DNA from: Armatimonadota bacterium
GTDB lineage: Bacteria; Armatimonadota; Fimbriimonadia; Fimbriimonadales; Fimbriimonadaceae
Direction: 5' to 3'
Assembly: GCA_029781035.1 (NCBI GenBank)
Contig: JAKOXK010000022.1
Location: 22,268-86,267 of the forward strand
Length of the DNA: 64,000 nucleotides
Under the pieces are notes generated by a model. It worked only from the letters and a program-made list of their open reading frames with translations. It did not search any database and was not told the DNA's origin. Of the stretch, positions 34,475-43,127 are shown piece by piece; position 1 is the stretch's first letter, and every line of letters starts with the position of its first letter. The position numbers were made by a program, and so were the translations under genes.

Positions 34475-37400
34475 CTAACGGGCGGAAACGGGCACCGGTT
34501 CCTCACTTTGCGTGCGTCCCAGGAAAAGTGCGTCGTGCGAGACTACTTCGACGTGGGCTCCGGCCAAGGTTCGTTGGGCCCGTTTCAAGAACTCGGCGTT
34601 CGGGTCGACGCGGTGCATCAAGAGGACGGGCTGAGCTTCGACGTTGTCGCCAAACTGGATAACAGTCTCATAGGCGCCTGGGTTCTCCTCGACGAGGGAC
34701 TTGAAGGCGCACAATTGCTTGCGGGTCGCCCGCTGAACACGCACGAACACGGTCCCTTCGAGCTGTTCGTCCGGTTCGCAGGAGACTTCCGGGGCCGGGA
34801 GAAAGGCCATTTCGTCAACTAGGACTTCGATCTGCTTCTCCCCTCCACTGCCCGGACGTTCACGGTGGGAGACTTGGCCCTTGATCCGAACGACAGTGTC
34901 CTTTTGTGCGAGGCCCTTGAATTTCGCATAAGTGGCGGGGAAGAGGGTGCACGATGTCTGGCCACTGAGATCCTCCAAGACGATCGTCGCCATACGTTCC
35001 CCCTTTGCCCGAGTCACGATCTCCCGGACTCCGGCCACCACGCCAGCGAGGCGCACGGTCGCTTGCTCGTCTTGCTCCAGAACCGAGGCACACGTGTGGG
35101 TGGCGTTCTGGGCCAGGGCTCGCTCGTAGCCACGAAGGGGATGATCGCTCAAGTAGACGCCCATCACCTCTTTCTCCATGGCAAGGACTTGGCTCTTTTC
35201 GAGCGGAGTCGCAGCCGGCAGTGCCGGGTACGAGAGGCGGCCCTCTTCGGGGCCGTCGCCGAACAGATTGTCCTGTCCCACGGACCGCTCCCGCATGGCC
35301 ATGTCTCCAAAAGCCAACGCGCCGTCCATGTTCTCGAGCAAGACAGAGCGGTTCGGCTCAATCGAATCGAGTGCCCCGGCCTTGATGAGAGCCTCGAAGG
35401 AGGTCCGGTTCAGCCCGTGGGGCCGGACTCGTTCGGCAAACTCATAGAGGTGGGAGAAATGGGTGGATTCCCGTTCTTCGATGATCTTTCGGACCAGACC
35501 TTCTCCAACGCCTTTGATCGCAGCCAGTCCAAACCGGATCGTGCTCCCATTGGTGCCAGCCTCTATCGTGAAGTCGATCCCGGAACGGTTCACGTCGGGA
35601 GGCAGGACATAGATGCGTTGTCGTCGGCACTCTTCGATGAAGTTGGTGACCCGGTCTTCTTTGTCCCGGTAGACGGCCAACAGGCCGGACATGTACTCGA
35701 CTGGATAGTTCGCCTTGAGGTACGCCGTTTGATAGGCCAAGATCGCATAACAGACCGCGTGGGCCTTGTTGAAGGCATAGCCGGCGAATGGAAGCAGCAA
35801 CTCCCAGACCTTGCCCGCTGCCTCCTTGGAAACCCCCCGGGCGTCGCAACCGGCCATGAACTCGCCCTTCATGGAGTCCATGACCTGCTTGTCCTTCTTA
35901 CCCATGGCCCGCCGCAGAACATCGGCTTTGCCGAGGCTGAAACCGGCAAGGGCCTGAACGAGTTTGAGGACTTGGTCTTGGTAGACGATGACGCCGAAGG
36001 TCTCCTCCAGGATCGGTCTCATCCTCTCGTCGAGGTATGCGACGTCCTTGCGCCCGAACTTCTGGTCGATGTAGCGAGGGATGTGCTCCATGGGCCCTGG
36101 TCGGTAGAGAGCAACCATGGCGGCCAGCTCGCGCACGTTGCGAGGCTTGAGTTCGATGATGTTGCGGCGCATACCGCCGGATTCCAGCTGGAAGACGCCG
36201 ACGGTTTCGCCCCTTCCCAACATCTCGTACGTCCTCTCGTCGTCGAGCGGGATCGACTGGACGTTTACGCCGTCCCATCCCCCGATCGGATCGAGCGATC
36301 CTGAAGTTTCGATGTTTTCGATCGTCCGGGCGAGGACGGTCAGGTTGCTCAGTCCCAGAAAGTCCATCTTGAGCAGCCCGATCTTCTCAAGGATGCCCAT
36401 TTCATAGGCGGTCACCGGCAAGCCGTCGGCCGACCGATAGAGTGGGACGGTCTCCGTGAGCGGATCCCGCGAGATGACGACTCCAGCCGCGTGGACTCCA
36501 GCATGTCGGGCCAGACCTTCGACCGTACTGGCAGCCTCCACAAGTTTTTTGACCTTGGGATCGCTCTCGACGGCGGCTTTGAAGTCCGCTACCTCGGCTA
36601 GCGCCTTCTGGATCGACCAGCCCGGACCCGTCGGGATGAGCTTCGTCACCCTGTCTGTTTCGGACGGGGCGTAGCCCATGACGCGCCCGGCGTCTTTGAT
36701 CGCAGCTTTGGCGCCGAGCGTCCCAAACGTGACGATCTGGGCCACGCGGTCCACACCATACCGGTCTGTCACCCAACGGATCACTTCGTCCCGGCGGGCG
36801 TCCTCGAAGTCCATGTCAATATCGGGCATCGACACGCGTTCGGGGTTGAGGAAGCGCTCGAACGTGAGGTCGTATTCAACGGGGTTGACGTCGGTGATCC
36901 CCAGGGTGTAGCTGACAAGAGAGCCGGCCGCCGATCCCCTCACCCCAAACTGGATTCCGTTGTCGCGTGTGAACGATGCGAACTCGCGGACGAGGAGGAA
37001 ATACGCCTCAAAGCCAGTCTGATCGATGACCGTGAGCTCGTAGTTCAGCCTTTCCCAGGATTCGTCGGTCACGTTGCTCACGCGCTCGGCGAGACCCTTT
37101 TCGGCAAGTTCACGCAAATAGCTCTTGGCGGTGTGGCCCTGCGGCATGACCGGTTCGGGCATGAGGTTCCTCGTCTTGCCGAGCTCCAGCTCGCAAAGCG
37201 ACGCGAAGTTCAGCGTGTTCTCGACGGCTTCCGGGTGGTCTGTCCAGAGCGAGGACATCTCTTCAGGAGTCTTGATGTACTCGTTACCGGAAAACCGGAT
37301 CCGGTTCTCGTCGTCTCGAAGTTTGCCGAGCCCGATGCACAGCAGGACGTCATGGGGTTCTGCGTCGCTTTGGCAGAGGAAGTGGGCATCGTTCGTCGCG

Positions 37401-38002
37401 ACAAGAGGCAGTTTCAACTCCTGGGCGATGCGGAGAAGCCCCTCGTTCATTTGGCGCTGCTCGGGAAGGCCGTGGTCCTGCAGCTCGACGAAGAACGAAC
37501 CCTCGTCGAAGATCTCCTTGTACATTCCCGCCCGGTGCTGGGCCTCGTCGTACTTGCCGGCTAAGAGAAGTTGGTTGACTTCCGACCCAATGCACGTTGT
37601 CGAGCCGATCAGTCCTTTGGCATGCTGTCTGAGGAGATCGTGATCGATCCGGGGTCGGTAATAGAATCCCTCCAACGCGGCCACCGTGTGAAGCCGGCAC
37701 AGGTTCCTGTAACCCTCTTCGTTCCGAGCCAAGAGCAGGAGGTGGTACGAGTCCTTGTCCTCGCGCGCTCCTCGGTTCCGAATGCCGTTGGGTGCGACGT
37801 AGGCTTCCATGCCCAGGATGGGCTTGACCCCTTGTTTCAAGCACTCCCAGTAGAACTCCATGCACCCGAACATCACACCATGGTCGGAGATCGCGACCGC
37901 CGGCATCCCGAGTTCCTTGACCCGCTTCACGACCTGAGGAATCCGGTTCGCGCCGTCCAGGAGCGAGTACTCGGTGTGGTTGTGAAGGTGGACGAACGAC
38001 AT
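34475..38002 (-). CDS. dnaE: DNA polymerase III alpha subunit
   Basis: The replicative polymerase subunit has 1175 residues, normal for DnaE1. The N-terminal PHP domain begins MSFVHLHNHTEYSLLDGAN. The polymerase core has the metal-binding MPDIDMDFED, and a helix-hairpin-helix-like segment follows. The C-terminal OB domain is recognisable from the order of segments (LAGVVAGVREIVTRAKGERM). The start at 38002 is set by the PHP N-terminus; the frame continues upstream to 38074 without similarity. A strong terminator lies about 100 nt upstream, so dnaE must have its own promoter close by or a regulated leader. Confidence 0.96.
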   Translation of the reverse strand: MSFVHLHNHTEYSLLDGANRIPQVVKRVKELGMPAVAISDHGVMFGCMEFYWECLKQGVKPILGMEAYVAPNGIRNRGAREDKDSYHLLLLARNEEGYRNLCRLHTVAALEGFYYRPRIDHDLLRQHAKGLIGSTTCIGSEVNQLLLAGKYDEAQHRAGMYKEIFDEGSFFVELQDHGLPEQRQMNEGLLRIAQELKLPLVATNDAHFLCQSDAEPHDVLLCIGLGKLRDDENRIRFSGNEYIKTPEEMSSLWTDHPEAVENTLNFASLCELELGKTRNLMPEPVMPQGHTAKSYLRELAEKGLAERVSNVTDESWERLNYELTVIDQTGFEAYFLLVREFASFTRDNGIQFGVRGSAAGSLVSYTLGITDVNPVEYDLTFERFLNPERVSMPDIDMDFEDARRDEVIRWVTDRYGVDRVAQIVTFGTLGAKAAIKDAGRVMGYAPSETDRVTKLIPTGPGWSIQKALAEVADFKAAVESDPKVKKLVEAASTVEGLARHAGVHAAGVVISRDPLTETVPLYRSADGLPVTAYEMGILEKIGLLKMDFLGLSNLTVLARTIENIETSGSLDPIGGWDGVNVQSIPLDDERTYEMLGRGETVGVFQLESGGMRRNIIELKPRNVRELAAMVALYRPGPMEHIPRYIDQKFGRKDVAYLDERMRPILEETFGVIVYQDQVLKLVQALAGFSLGKADVLRRAMGKKDKQVMDSMKGEFMAGCDARGVSKEAAGKVWELLLPFAGYAFNKAHAVCYAILAYQTAYLKANYPVEYMSGLLAVYRDKEDRVTNFIEECRRQRIYVLPPDVNRSGIDFTIEAGTNGSTIRFGLAAIKGVGEGLVRKIIEERESTHFSHLYEFAERVRPHGLNRTSFEALIKAGALDSIEPNRSVLLENMDGALAFGDMAMRERSVGQDNLFGDGPEEGRLSYPALPAATPLEKSQVLAMEKEVMGVYLSDHPLRGYERALAQNATHTCASVLEQDEQATVRLAGVVAGVREIVTRAKGERMATIVLEDLSGQTSCTLFPATYAKFKGLAQKDTVVRIKGQVSHRERPGSGGEKQIEVLVDEMAFLPAPEVSCEPDEQLEGTVFVRVQRATRKQLCAFKSLVEENPGAYETVIQFGDNVEAQPVLLMHRVDPNAEFLKRAQRTLAGAHVEVVSHDALFLGRTQSEEPVPVSAR

Positions 38003-38100
38003 GGCCCTTGACTGTGGGAAGGGTGCGTCCGAAGGGAAGAATCCAACGGACGGCAATACATTCTGACGGGTCAACGGCCCTCAAAGGAGCCAGTCCGGAC

Positions 38101-38133
38101 AAAAAGAGCCGGACCTTGCGATGAAGATCCGGC
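38101..38133 (-). terminator. Intrinsic terminator with U-tract, about 100 nt upstream of dnaE
   Basis: Minus strand: GCCGGATC (38133-38126), loop TTCATCGCAA, GGTCCGGC (38115-38108), then TCTTTTTG. All eight pairs form (one G-U). This is a textbook Rho-independent terminator and it faces dnaE. Confidence 0.75.
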
Positions 38134-38273
38134 GGAGAGAAGAACTTGGCTCTTGTCCTGGCCCGTGCCTGCCACCCTCGTTCATTGGAGCGGCTTTTCG
38201 CGGCTTGGGCCTGTGCCGTCGTACGGGGCATCCCGGCTCCCGAGTTCCCAGGCCATCCGATCCCTCGTGAATT

Positions 38274-38300
38274 CAGCAAGCCAAGCAAAGTCGCTTGCTG
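38274..38300 (-). terminator. Hairpin at the end of the debranching enzyme gene
   Basis: CAGCAAGC (38274-38281) and GCTTGCTG (38293-38300) pair perfectly around an 11-nt loop, immediately after the stop at 38302. No T-tract follows. Confidence 0.55.
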
Positions 38301-38301
38301 G

Positions 38302-40239
38302 CTAGGGTAATTCAGAACGGGGATCCTGACCAGCGGCTTGTCGGTCGATGAAGTCCGACAGGTGGTGGCAAGCCCGCAGAACTTCGGCGACGCTCCAGGC
38401 CTGCCAAGGACAACCGCCGGGATATTGAGGCGAATCGCCGTCGAAGACTTCGGCAATTCCGCCCATACCGAAGGTCTGTAGCCAAACTCGGGCACTGCTC
38501 AATGAACTGCGGGCTTCTTCGACGTCACCAGACACGCGCAAAACAGCCGACGCGTATTGCCCCACGAGCCATGGCCACGAGGTTCCTTGGTGGTAAGCGG
38601 CGTCGCGTTCTGGCAAAGAACCTTCATAGCGTCCACGGTAGCCTGGTTCATGAGGACTCAGAGTCCGGATGCCGTTCGGGGTCCAAAGCTCGTTCCTGAT
38701 CTTGGCGAGGGCCTGCTCGGCACTCGGGCCACGCGCTGGCCCAAAGGGGAGGGCCATGCAGATCAACTGGTTGGGGCGCAGGCTCCCGTCGTCCGGTTCG
38801 ACCGTGTCGAGGTAGTGGCCGAGGGTCGGCTTCCAGAACTTGGCCTGAAAGCTTGCCTCAGCCTGGACAGCCAGAGCGACCGTCTCCGAATTGTCTTGTC
38901 CGAGCTTTTCACAAAGCCAGGCCATCACCCGCAGCGCGTTGATCCACAGGCCGTTCACTTCGACCGGCTTTCCGTGCCGGGGCGTGACGACCCAGTCACC
39001 CACTTTGGCGTCCATCCAGGTCAGTTGAACGCCGGGTGCCCCTTGCCTCAACAGGCCATCGGCCCGGTCTACCTGGATCCCGTACAAAGTGCCTTCGTAG
39101 TGCCAGCGTCGGATCTCCTGGAACCAGCCTGCGGCTTCCTCGGCCAGTTCCTGGTCCCACTCCTTGCGGAGAGTCAGATAGACCGCATTCACGAACCAGA
39201 GAGTGCCGTCCACCGTGTTGTACTCAGGCTCGTCCGAGATGTCAGCGAACCGGTTGGGGATCAGCCCTTGGCGCATGGCTGCGGCATACGACCGGAGAAT
39301 CGACTTGGCCAACTCGACCCTGCCCGTGCAGAGACATATGCCTGGAAGAGAGATCATGGTGTCGCGGCCCCAATCGGTGAACCACGGGTAACCGGCGATC
39401 ATGGTTGGCCGCGGACCCTTGTCCACGATGAAAAGGCTCGCGGCTTGCTCCAGGAGCAGCGAAGTGTCTTCGTCCGAAGCGAAACGCTCGTCGGGGAATT
39501 CGAGCGGAGACTCACCCTCCTCGGTCGATGCGACAAGGGTTGCGGACTGACCCGGACCAAGCATGTATCGCAGTTCACAAGGACAGTAGAGGTCGTCGAT
39601 TGGGTCGAGCCCACGCTCAGACTCTCGGGGATGCTCGAACCTGTAGTACCAGCCTGTTGTCGGGGTCCGGTCCGCATCCGAGTGTTCCAGGCAGAGCTGA
39701 ACCTCGTTGTGGACCAAGATCGTCCGGCCTTCGGGGAAAACGAGGAACTGGGGATAGAAGTCGGTGACTCGAAAGTTGTCGTGATAGAACTTGTGGCAGA
39801 CGAGGGGTCGGAGAGTGAGCTGGACGGGTTGGGTGCACAGGTTCGTGTACTCGACAGTGCAAGAGTTCCTGCCAGGGTGCATGCGCAACCTCTTGCAAAT
39901 GCGGTTCCCGCCAGCGTTGAACACCCATTCGACGGCCTCACCGGCGGAGAACGATTCGATCAAGGAGTACCCGAGAGGGTGGACCGCTCCCACGTACTGG
40001 TTGGTGGAGAGTCCGAAGGTCTGTCCAGCGATAGTAGCATAGGCCTCGATCGCGGCCAGGAGCACAAATCTCTCGGTCGGTGGCTTGGTGGCCGCGACCA
40101 GGTGTCCATGGTAACGCCGACTGTTCGATCCGGCCACCGTTCCCATGGCGTAGCCACCCAGACCGTTCGGCAGGATCCACTCGAGCCGGGACGAGACTGA
40201 AAAGTCCCGACAAGTGGCGCGGTCGAGCGTGTACTTCAC
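38302..40239 (-). CDS. Glycogen debranching enzyme (amylo-alpha-1,6-glucosidase)
   Basis: The 645-residue product has the N-terminal GDE_N-like domain (SSRLEWILPNGLGGYAMGTV) and a C-terminal (alpha/alpha)6 glucosidase domain with PWFTDWGRDTMISLPG and NTVDGTLWFVNAV. It hydrolyses alpha-1,6 branch points, in glycogen breakdown. The start is uncertain: GTG 40239 gives the family-typical N-terminus (VKYTLDRATCRDF), ATG 40386 adds 49 residues and GTG 40416 adds 59. The divergent small gene starts at 40420. Together with ppdK and the ROK kinase it suggests active central carbohydrate turnover. Confidence 0.85.
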   Translation of the reverse strand: MKYTLDRATCRDFSVSSRLEWILPNGLGGYAMGTVAGSNSRRYHGHLVAATKPPTERFVLLAAIEAYATIAGQTFGLSTNQYVGAVHPLGYSLIESFSAGEAVEWVFNAGGNRICKRLRMHPGRNSCTVEYTNLCTQPVQLTLRPLVCHKFYHDNFRVTDFYPQFLVFPEGRTILVHNEVQLCLEHSDADRTPTTGWYYRFEHPRESERGLDPIDDLYCPCELRYMLGPGQSATLVASTEEGESPLEFPDERFASDEDTSLLLEQAASLFIVDKGPRPTMIAGYPWFTDWGRDTMISLPGICLCTGRVELAKSILRSYAAAMRQGLIPNRFADISDEPEYNTVDGTLWFVNAVYLTLRKEWDQELAEEAAGWFQEIRRWHYEGTLYGIQVDRADGLLRQGAPGVQLTWMDAKVGDWVVTPRHGKPVEVNGLWINALRVMAWLCEKLGQDNSETVALAVQAEASFQAKFWKPTLGHYLDTVEPDDGSLRPNQLICMALPFGPARGPSAEQALAKIRNELWTPNGIRTLSPHEPGYRGRYEGSLPERDAAYHQGTSWPWLVGQYASAVLRVSGDVEEARSSLSSARVWLQTFGMGGIAEVFDGDSPQYPGGCPWQAWSVAEVLRACHHLSDFIDRQAAGQDPRSELP

Positions 40240-40419
40240 TTTCCGAATATTGGGAGTGTCTTGCCAAGGCCGGTAGGCCCGAGCCGGAAACCAGGGCTCT
40301 TCTCGGGTTTCTTTAGGAACCCCTAGCGTTGCGGGTTGATCGGGACGAGAGGCATGGAACGAAGCCACTGGCGGGAGTCGGGTCATTCCCATCCCGAGTG
40401 AAAGTCCAAGGAGCACCCT

Positions 40420-40629
40420 ATGCTACTGTCCGAGGCCAAGCGTTTTGTAGGTCAGTTCGTCACACTCACTTGCCGTGAGCGATCGGGAGAGACCGTCGAC
40501 ATCGATGCCGAGGTTTACGACATCGGATTCGTCCCGCTCTATGGACCGTGCTTGATCACGGATGTCGGAGAGATCCGGTTGGACCGCTTGATTTCCGGCA
40601 GACCCATGGAAAAGCAGATGGCTGCGTAG
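40420..40629 (+). CDS. Small conserved-looking protein, unknown
   Basis: The 69-residue protein has a well-placed AAGGAG 7 nt before the ATG, the best ribosome binding site in this region. The sequence (MLLSEAKRFVGQFVTLTC at the N-terminus) suggests a small beta-barrel-like fold, with no signal peptide or membrane helix. Its strong translation signal and clean frame support a real gene. Function unknown. Ends 7 bases before the convergent LptD-like gene. Confidence 0.6.
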   Translation: MLLSEAKRFVGQFVTLTCRERSGETVDIDAEVYDIGFVPLYGPCLITDVGEIRLDRLISGRPMEKQMAA

Positions 40630-40635
40630 GACGGA

Positions 40636-42162
40636 TCACCGGTTTTGGTGCCGCCTCATAAGGCGGTCACGGAGTCGATCGATCCGGAACCGGATTCCGA
40701 ACCGAGTGTCGCTGGGAAACTGGCGGAAGACGATGTAGGGTTCGAACTCTCGCGCAGCGAGAGAGACCTCGTACTCGCGGTCGTACCAGACGTCCTTGTC
40801 GTCGTCGTACTTGGCCAGATACCGGAATGTGTACGGGCCGACCACGTAGTCGGCCCTCAGGTTGAGGCTGTGGTTCGTCCAGAGACCGTCGAACGGAAAG
40901 TCTGGCGTACCCGCGGAACCGCCGACTGAATACGAAGCCCCCATGGTCAGTTGCTGGATCGGCCGGTAGACCAAGCCTGCTTCCACGCGTCCCCACCCGT
41001 ACGTACCTGCGTCGCTGAGAGTCCCAAATCCGTCTGCTCGGGCCAAAGCTGCGAGCCCGGGAAGGACTCGGTACTGGGGCGAGAGCGCGGTCGACTGCAC
41101 CACAGCCCGTTCTTTGAATGGGTCGGTCGATGACGAGCGGATGCTCTGGAGACGGACGGTCGTCCGTGAACCGAAGCCCGAGAACTCGCCACCCGCGTCG
41201 AACACGGCTTCATAGCGTTTGCTGACGTTGTCTTGATCGACTGGGCGGCCCGTCGTGCTCTGGTTCCAGAACGACCCGATCGCAAAGGTCTTGCGCTTGA
41301 ACCGCAGATCACTCTCCTCGTCGTCGAGCGATTTGACCCCAATGTTCTCGAACCAAGCATCGCCGAACCGCTCGCCGAGGTCTCCTTCAGGAGTGATCAA
41401 GGTTGGCGAATCTGGGGAAACGGCGCTGTAGGCATACTGGAGCCCAAAGCCCGGTTCGTTGCGGGGAAACGCTCCCCAGAAGCCGCTGGCAGCACCATGG
41501 TCTCCGACTGCGATCGATGCGTCCCACGAAACACCGAGCCCGGCCCCTTTCTTGTTCGTGATCGAAGGGATACCTATGCCCTTGACCCGGCGGTTCAGGC
41601 TGAACGACATGCGGGGCACGGGGCCGATCTTCGCTCCATAGGCCAACAGATAGACGCCACGGGCCACCCCACCGTGTCCAGGGTCGATCGTGACGCTCCG
41701 GGCCAGGAAAGATACGGGTGCTGTCCCCACCCTCGACAGCGATCCGCGCGCGTCCGAGAGTTCCCATCGGCCCGGGAAGACCTGGAGTGATTGAGCGGTA
41801 ATGTGAACGTTGTCGGCTTGAAGGACGATGTCGGTGCCGGCCCCAGTCTGCTGACCCCAGTCGAACGACAAGGTCTGGCACGTGAGCCGACCTTCGGGAT
41901 CCAACAAAGTGACCCCTCCTTCGGCTACGCCCGTCATCTTTTCTGTGTTCAAGCGTAGGGAAGGGCACGAAAGGACGGTTTCGCCATAAGTCGCCGTCAC
42001 ATCGCCAGCCAGAACGAGCTCTGACGTCTCGGCATCGAGCGCGGACTCCCTGAAAGTGACGGTGAGACCGCCGGGCAGACGCTGAGTTTGGACGGCGTTT
42101 TGAACGACTGCCAGTACCGGCCGCGCCTCGATCGGCGGAAGAATTGGGCCGGGAACCATCAA
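40636..42162 (-). CDS. OstA/LptD-like outer-membrane beta-barrel protein
   Basis: The 508-residue protein has an OstA/LptA-like N-terminal beta-jellyroll region (about 30-140; LAGDVTATYGETVLSCPSLRL). A long beta-strand-rich part rich in aromatic residues follows and ends in alternating strands with a C-terminal Arg/His tail. This is the layout of LptD-type LPS-assembly proteins, although it is shorter than E. coli LptD. The start is TTG 42162 (or ATG 42159). A TAGACT hexamer lies 7 nt before the TTG. It implies an outer membrane. Divergent from the sigma factor gene. Confidence 0.7.
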   Translation of the reverse strand: MMVPGPILPPIEARPVLAVVQNAVQTQRLPGGLTVTFRESALDAETSELVLAGDVTATYGETVLSCPSLRLNTEKMTGVAEGGVTLLDPEGRLTCQTLSFDWGQQTGAGTDIVLQADNVHITAQSLQVFPGRWELSDARGSLSRVGTAPVSFLARSVTIDPGHGGVARGVYLLAYGAKIGPVPRMSFSLNRRVKGIGIPSITNKKGAGLGVSWDASIAVGDHGAASGFWGAFPRNEPGFGLQYAYSAVSPDSPTLITPEGDLGERFGDAWFENIGVKSLDDEESDLRFKRKTFAIGSFWNQSTTGRPVDQDNVSKRYEAVFDAGGEFSGFGSRTTVRLQSIRSSSTDPFKERAVVQSTALSPQYRVLPGLAALARADGFGTLSDAGTYGWGRVEAGLVYRPIQQLTMGASYSVGGSAGTPDFPFDGLWTNHSLNLRADYVVGPYTFRYLAKYDDDKDVWYDREYEVSLAAREFEPYIVFRQFPSDTRFGIRFRIDRLRDRLMRRHQNR

Positions 42163-42169
42163 GAATCAC

Positions 42170-42175
42170 AGTCTA
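42170..42175 (-). promoter_or_regulatory. -10-like hexamer upstream of the LptD-like gene
   Basis: TAGACT on the minus strand lies 7 nt before the TTG start at 42162. No ribosome binding site is seen. Confidence 0.4.
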
Positions 42176-42231
42176 CCGTGCGAACTTCGAGACCGAAAGT
42201 CCCGTCTTGAGACATAATAGAGGTTGTAACC

Positions 42232-42795
42232 ATGGCCGAAATCCCAGTAGCGCAATTCTATGACGCGCAAGTCCTCAGCGAGGAAGCGTACTGGGTGGCC
42301 AGGTGCCGGCGCGGTGACGAGGGCGCCATGAGGGCCCTGATCACCAAGCACCGTCGTCGCCTCATCCGGATCGCCGCCAACGTGTTGAGGGATTCCCATG
42401 AGGCCGAGGACGTGGCCCAGGAAGCGTTCGTCAAGGCCTTTCGGGAAATCGGAAAGCTGCGCGACGACCGGGCCTTCTCCAGCTACGTGTACAGGATCTG
42501 TGTCCGCCTGTGCATGGACAGGCTGCGTTCGCGACGTTCGGAGCCTGGCCTCGTGGACAAAATCCAGTTGTCAGAGGCGCCCAGTGTCGAGACTCGGGTC
42601 CTAGTCGAGAAGCTTCTCGGCAAATTGTCACCCGATTTGAGGGCGACACTAGTCTTGCGAGAAATCGAACAACTGAGCTACGAGGAAGTCGCCGAGGTCT
42701 TGAACGTTCCCGTCGGGACCGTGAGATCGCGGCTCCACACGGCGCGCGAGAAGTTCAGAGCTATCTGGAAAGAGGCGATGAAGGAGAACCTGTGA
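42232..42795 (+). CDS. ECF-type RNA polymerase sigma factor
   Basis: The 187-residue protein has region 2 with AEDVAQEAFVKAFREIGK and the -10 recognition helix, and region 4 with LSYEEVAEVLNVPVGTVRSR, the helix-turn-helix that reads the -35 box. There is no region 3, as in all ECF sigma factors. AGAGG precedes the ATG and CATAAT lies 13 nt upstream. The GTG of the next gene overlaps its stop, which suggests an anti-sigma partner. Confidence 0.93.
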   Translation: MAEIPVAQFYDAQVLSEEAYWVARCRRGDEGAMRALITKHRRRLIRIAANVLRDSHEAEDVAQEAFVKAFREIGKLRDDRAFSSYVYRICVRLCMDRLRSRRSEPGLVDKIQLSEAPSVETRVLVEKLLGKLSPDLRATLVLREIEQLSYEEVAEVLNVPVGTVRSRLHTAREKFRAIWKEAMKENL

Positions 42796-43127
42796 AGGAT
42801 CCCCTCGAACTGACTCCCGACGAAGAGATCCTCAGCCAGGTCTTGCAGACGGGCTCGATCGACTTTGATCCTGGAGAGCAGTTTGACTCTCTCGTTCTGA
42901 GGGAGGTCAAGCTCGATTGGCACGCCAGGACACTCAAGTTTTGGGCCCCTGCGATCGTCAGCGCAATCGTCGCCGGGCTCGCTGTCCTGTCCGCCATTGA
43001 AGTCGTGTGCATTGCGCCGAGCCGCAAGCAAGCCGACCTCCACGGAAAGGAAGCGAGGTTGGAGCGAAGACAGACGCCCGTCATTCCCGATCTCAAGGAC
43101 GCCACTGCGAACACCATCGTGAAATGA
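42792..43127 (+). CDS. Small single-span membrane protein, probable anti-sigma factor
   Basis: The 111-residue product starts at a GTG overlapping the sigma factor stop (GTGA), with AAGGAG 5 nt upstream. An acidic N-terminal domain of about 50 residues (EEILSQVLQTGSIDFD) precedes one membrane helix (about 52-75), followed by a basic external tail. Position and topology match an anti-sigma factor holding the ECF sigma factor at the membrane. The zinc-binding HxxxCxxC motif of many such proteins is absent, so the assignment is inference. The following gene overlaps its stop (ATGA). Confidence 0.6.
   Translation: MKDPLELTPDEEILSQVLQTGSIDFDPGEQFDSLVLREVKLDWHARTLKFWAPAIVSAIVAGLAVLSAIEVVCIAPSRKQADLHGKEARLERRQTPVIPDLKDATANTIVK

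Noticed and set aside
34865..36304. Plus-strand 479-residue frame opposite dnaE
   Set aside because: dnaE is full length with all motifs; the opposite frame is a GC-codon shadow.
38134..38273. Possible T-box, 4.5S or other known RNA between the debranching enzyme and dnaE
   Set aside because: I could not find the conserved cores of SRP RNA, RNase P RNA, tmRNA or 6S RNA, and the T-box-like string is a poor match; kept only as an unassigned region in the findings.
38557..40200. Plus-strand 547-residue frame opposite the debranching enzyme
   Set aside because: The debranching enzyme carries recognisable family motifs; the opposite frame has none.
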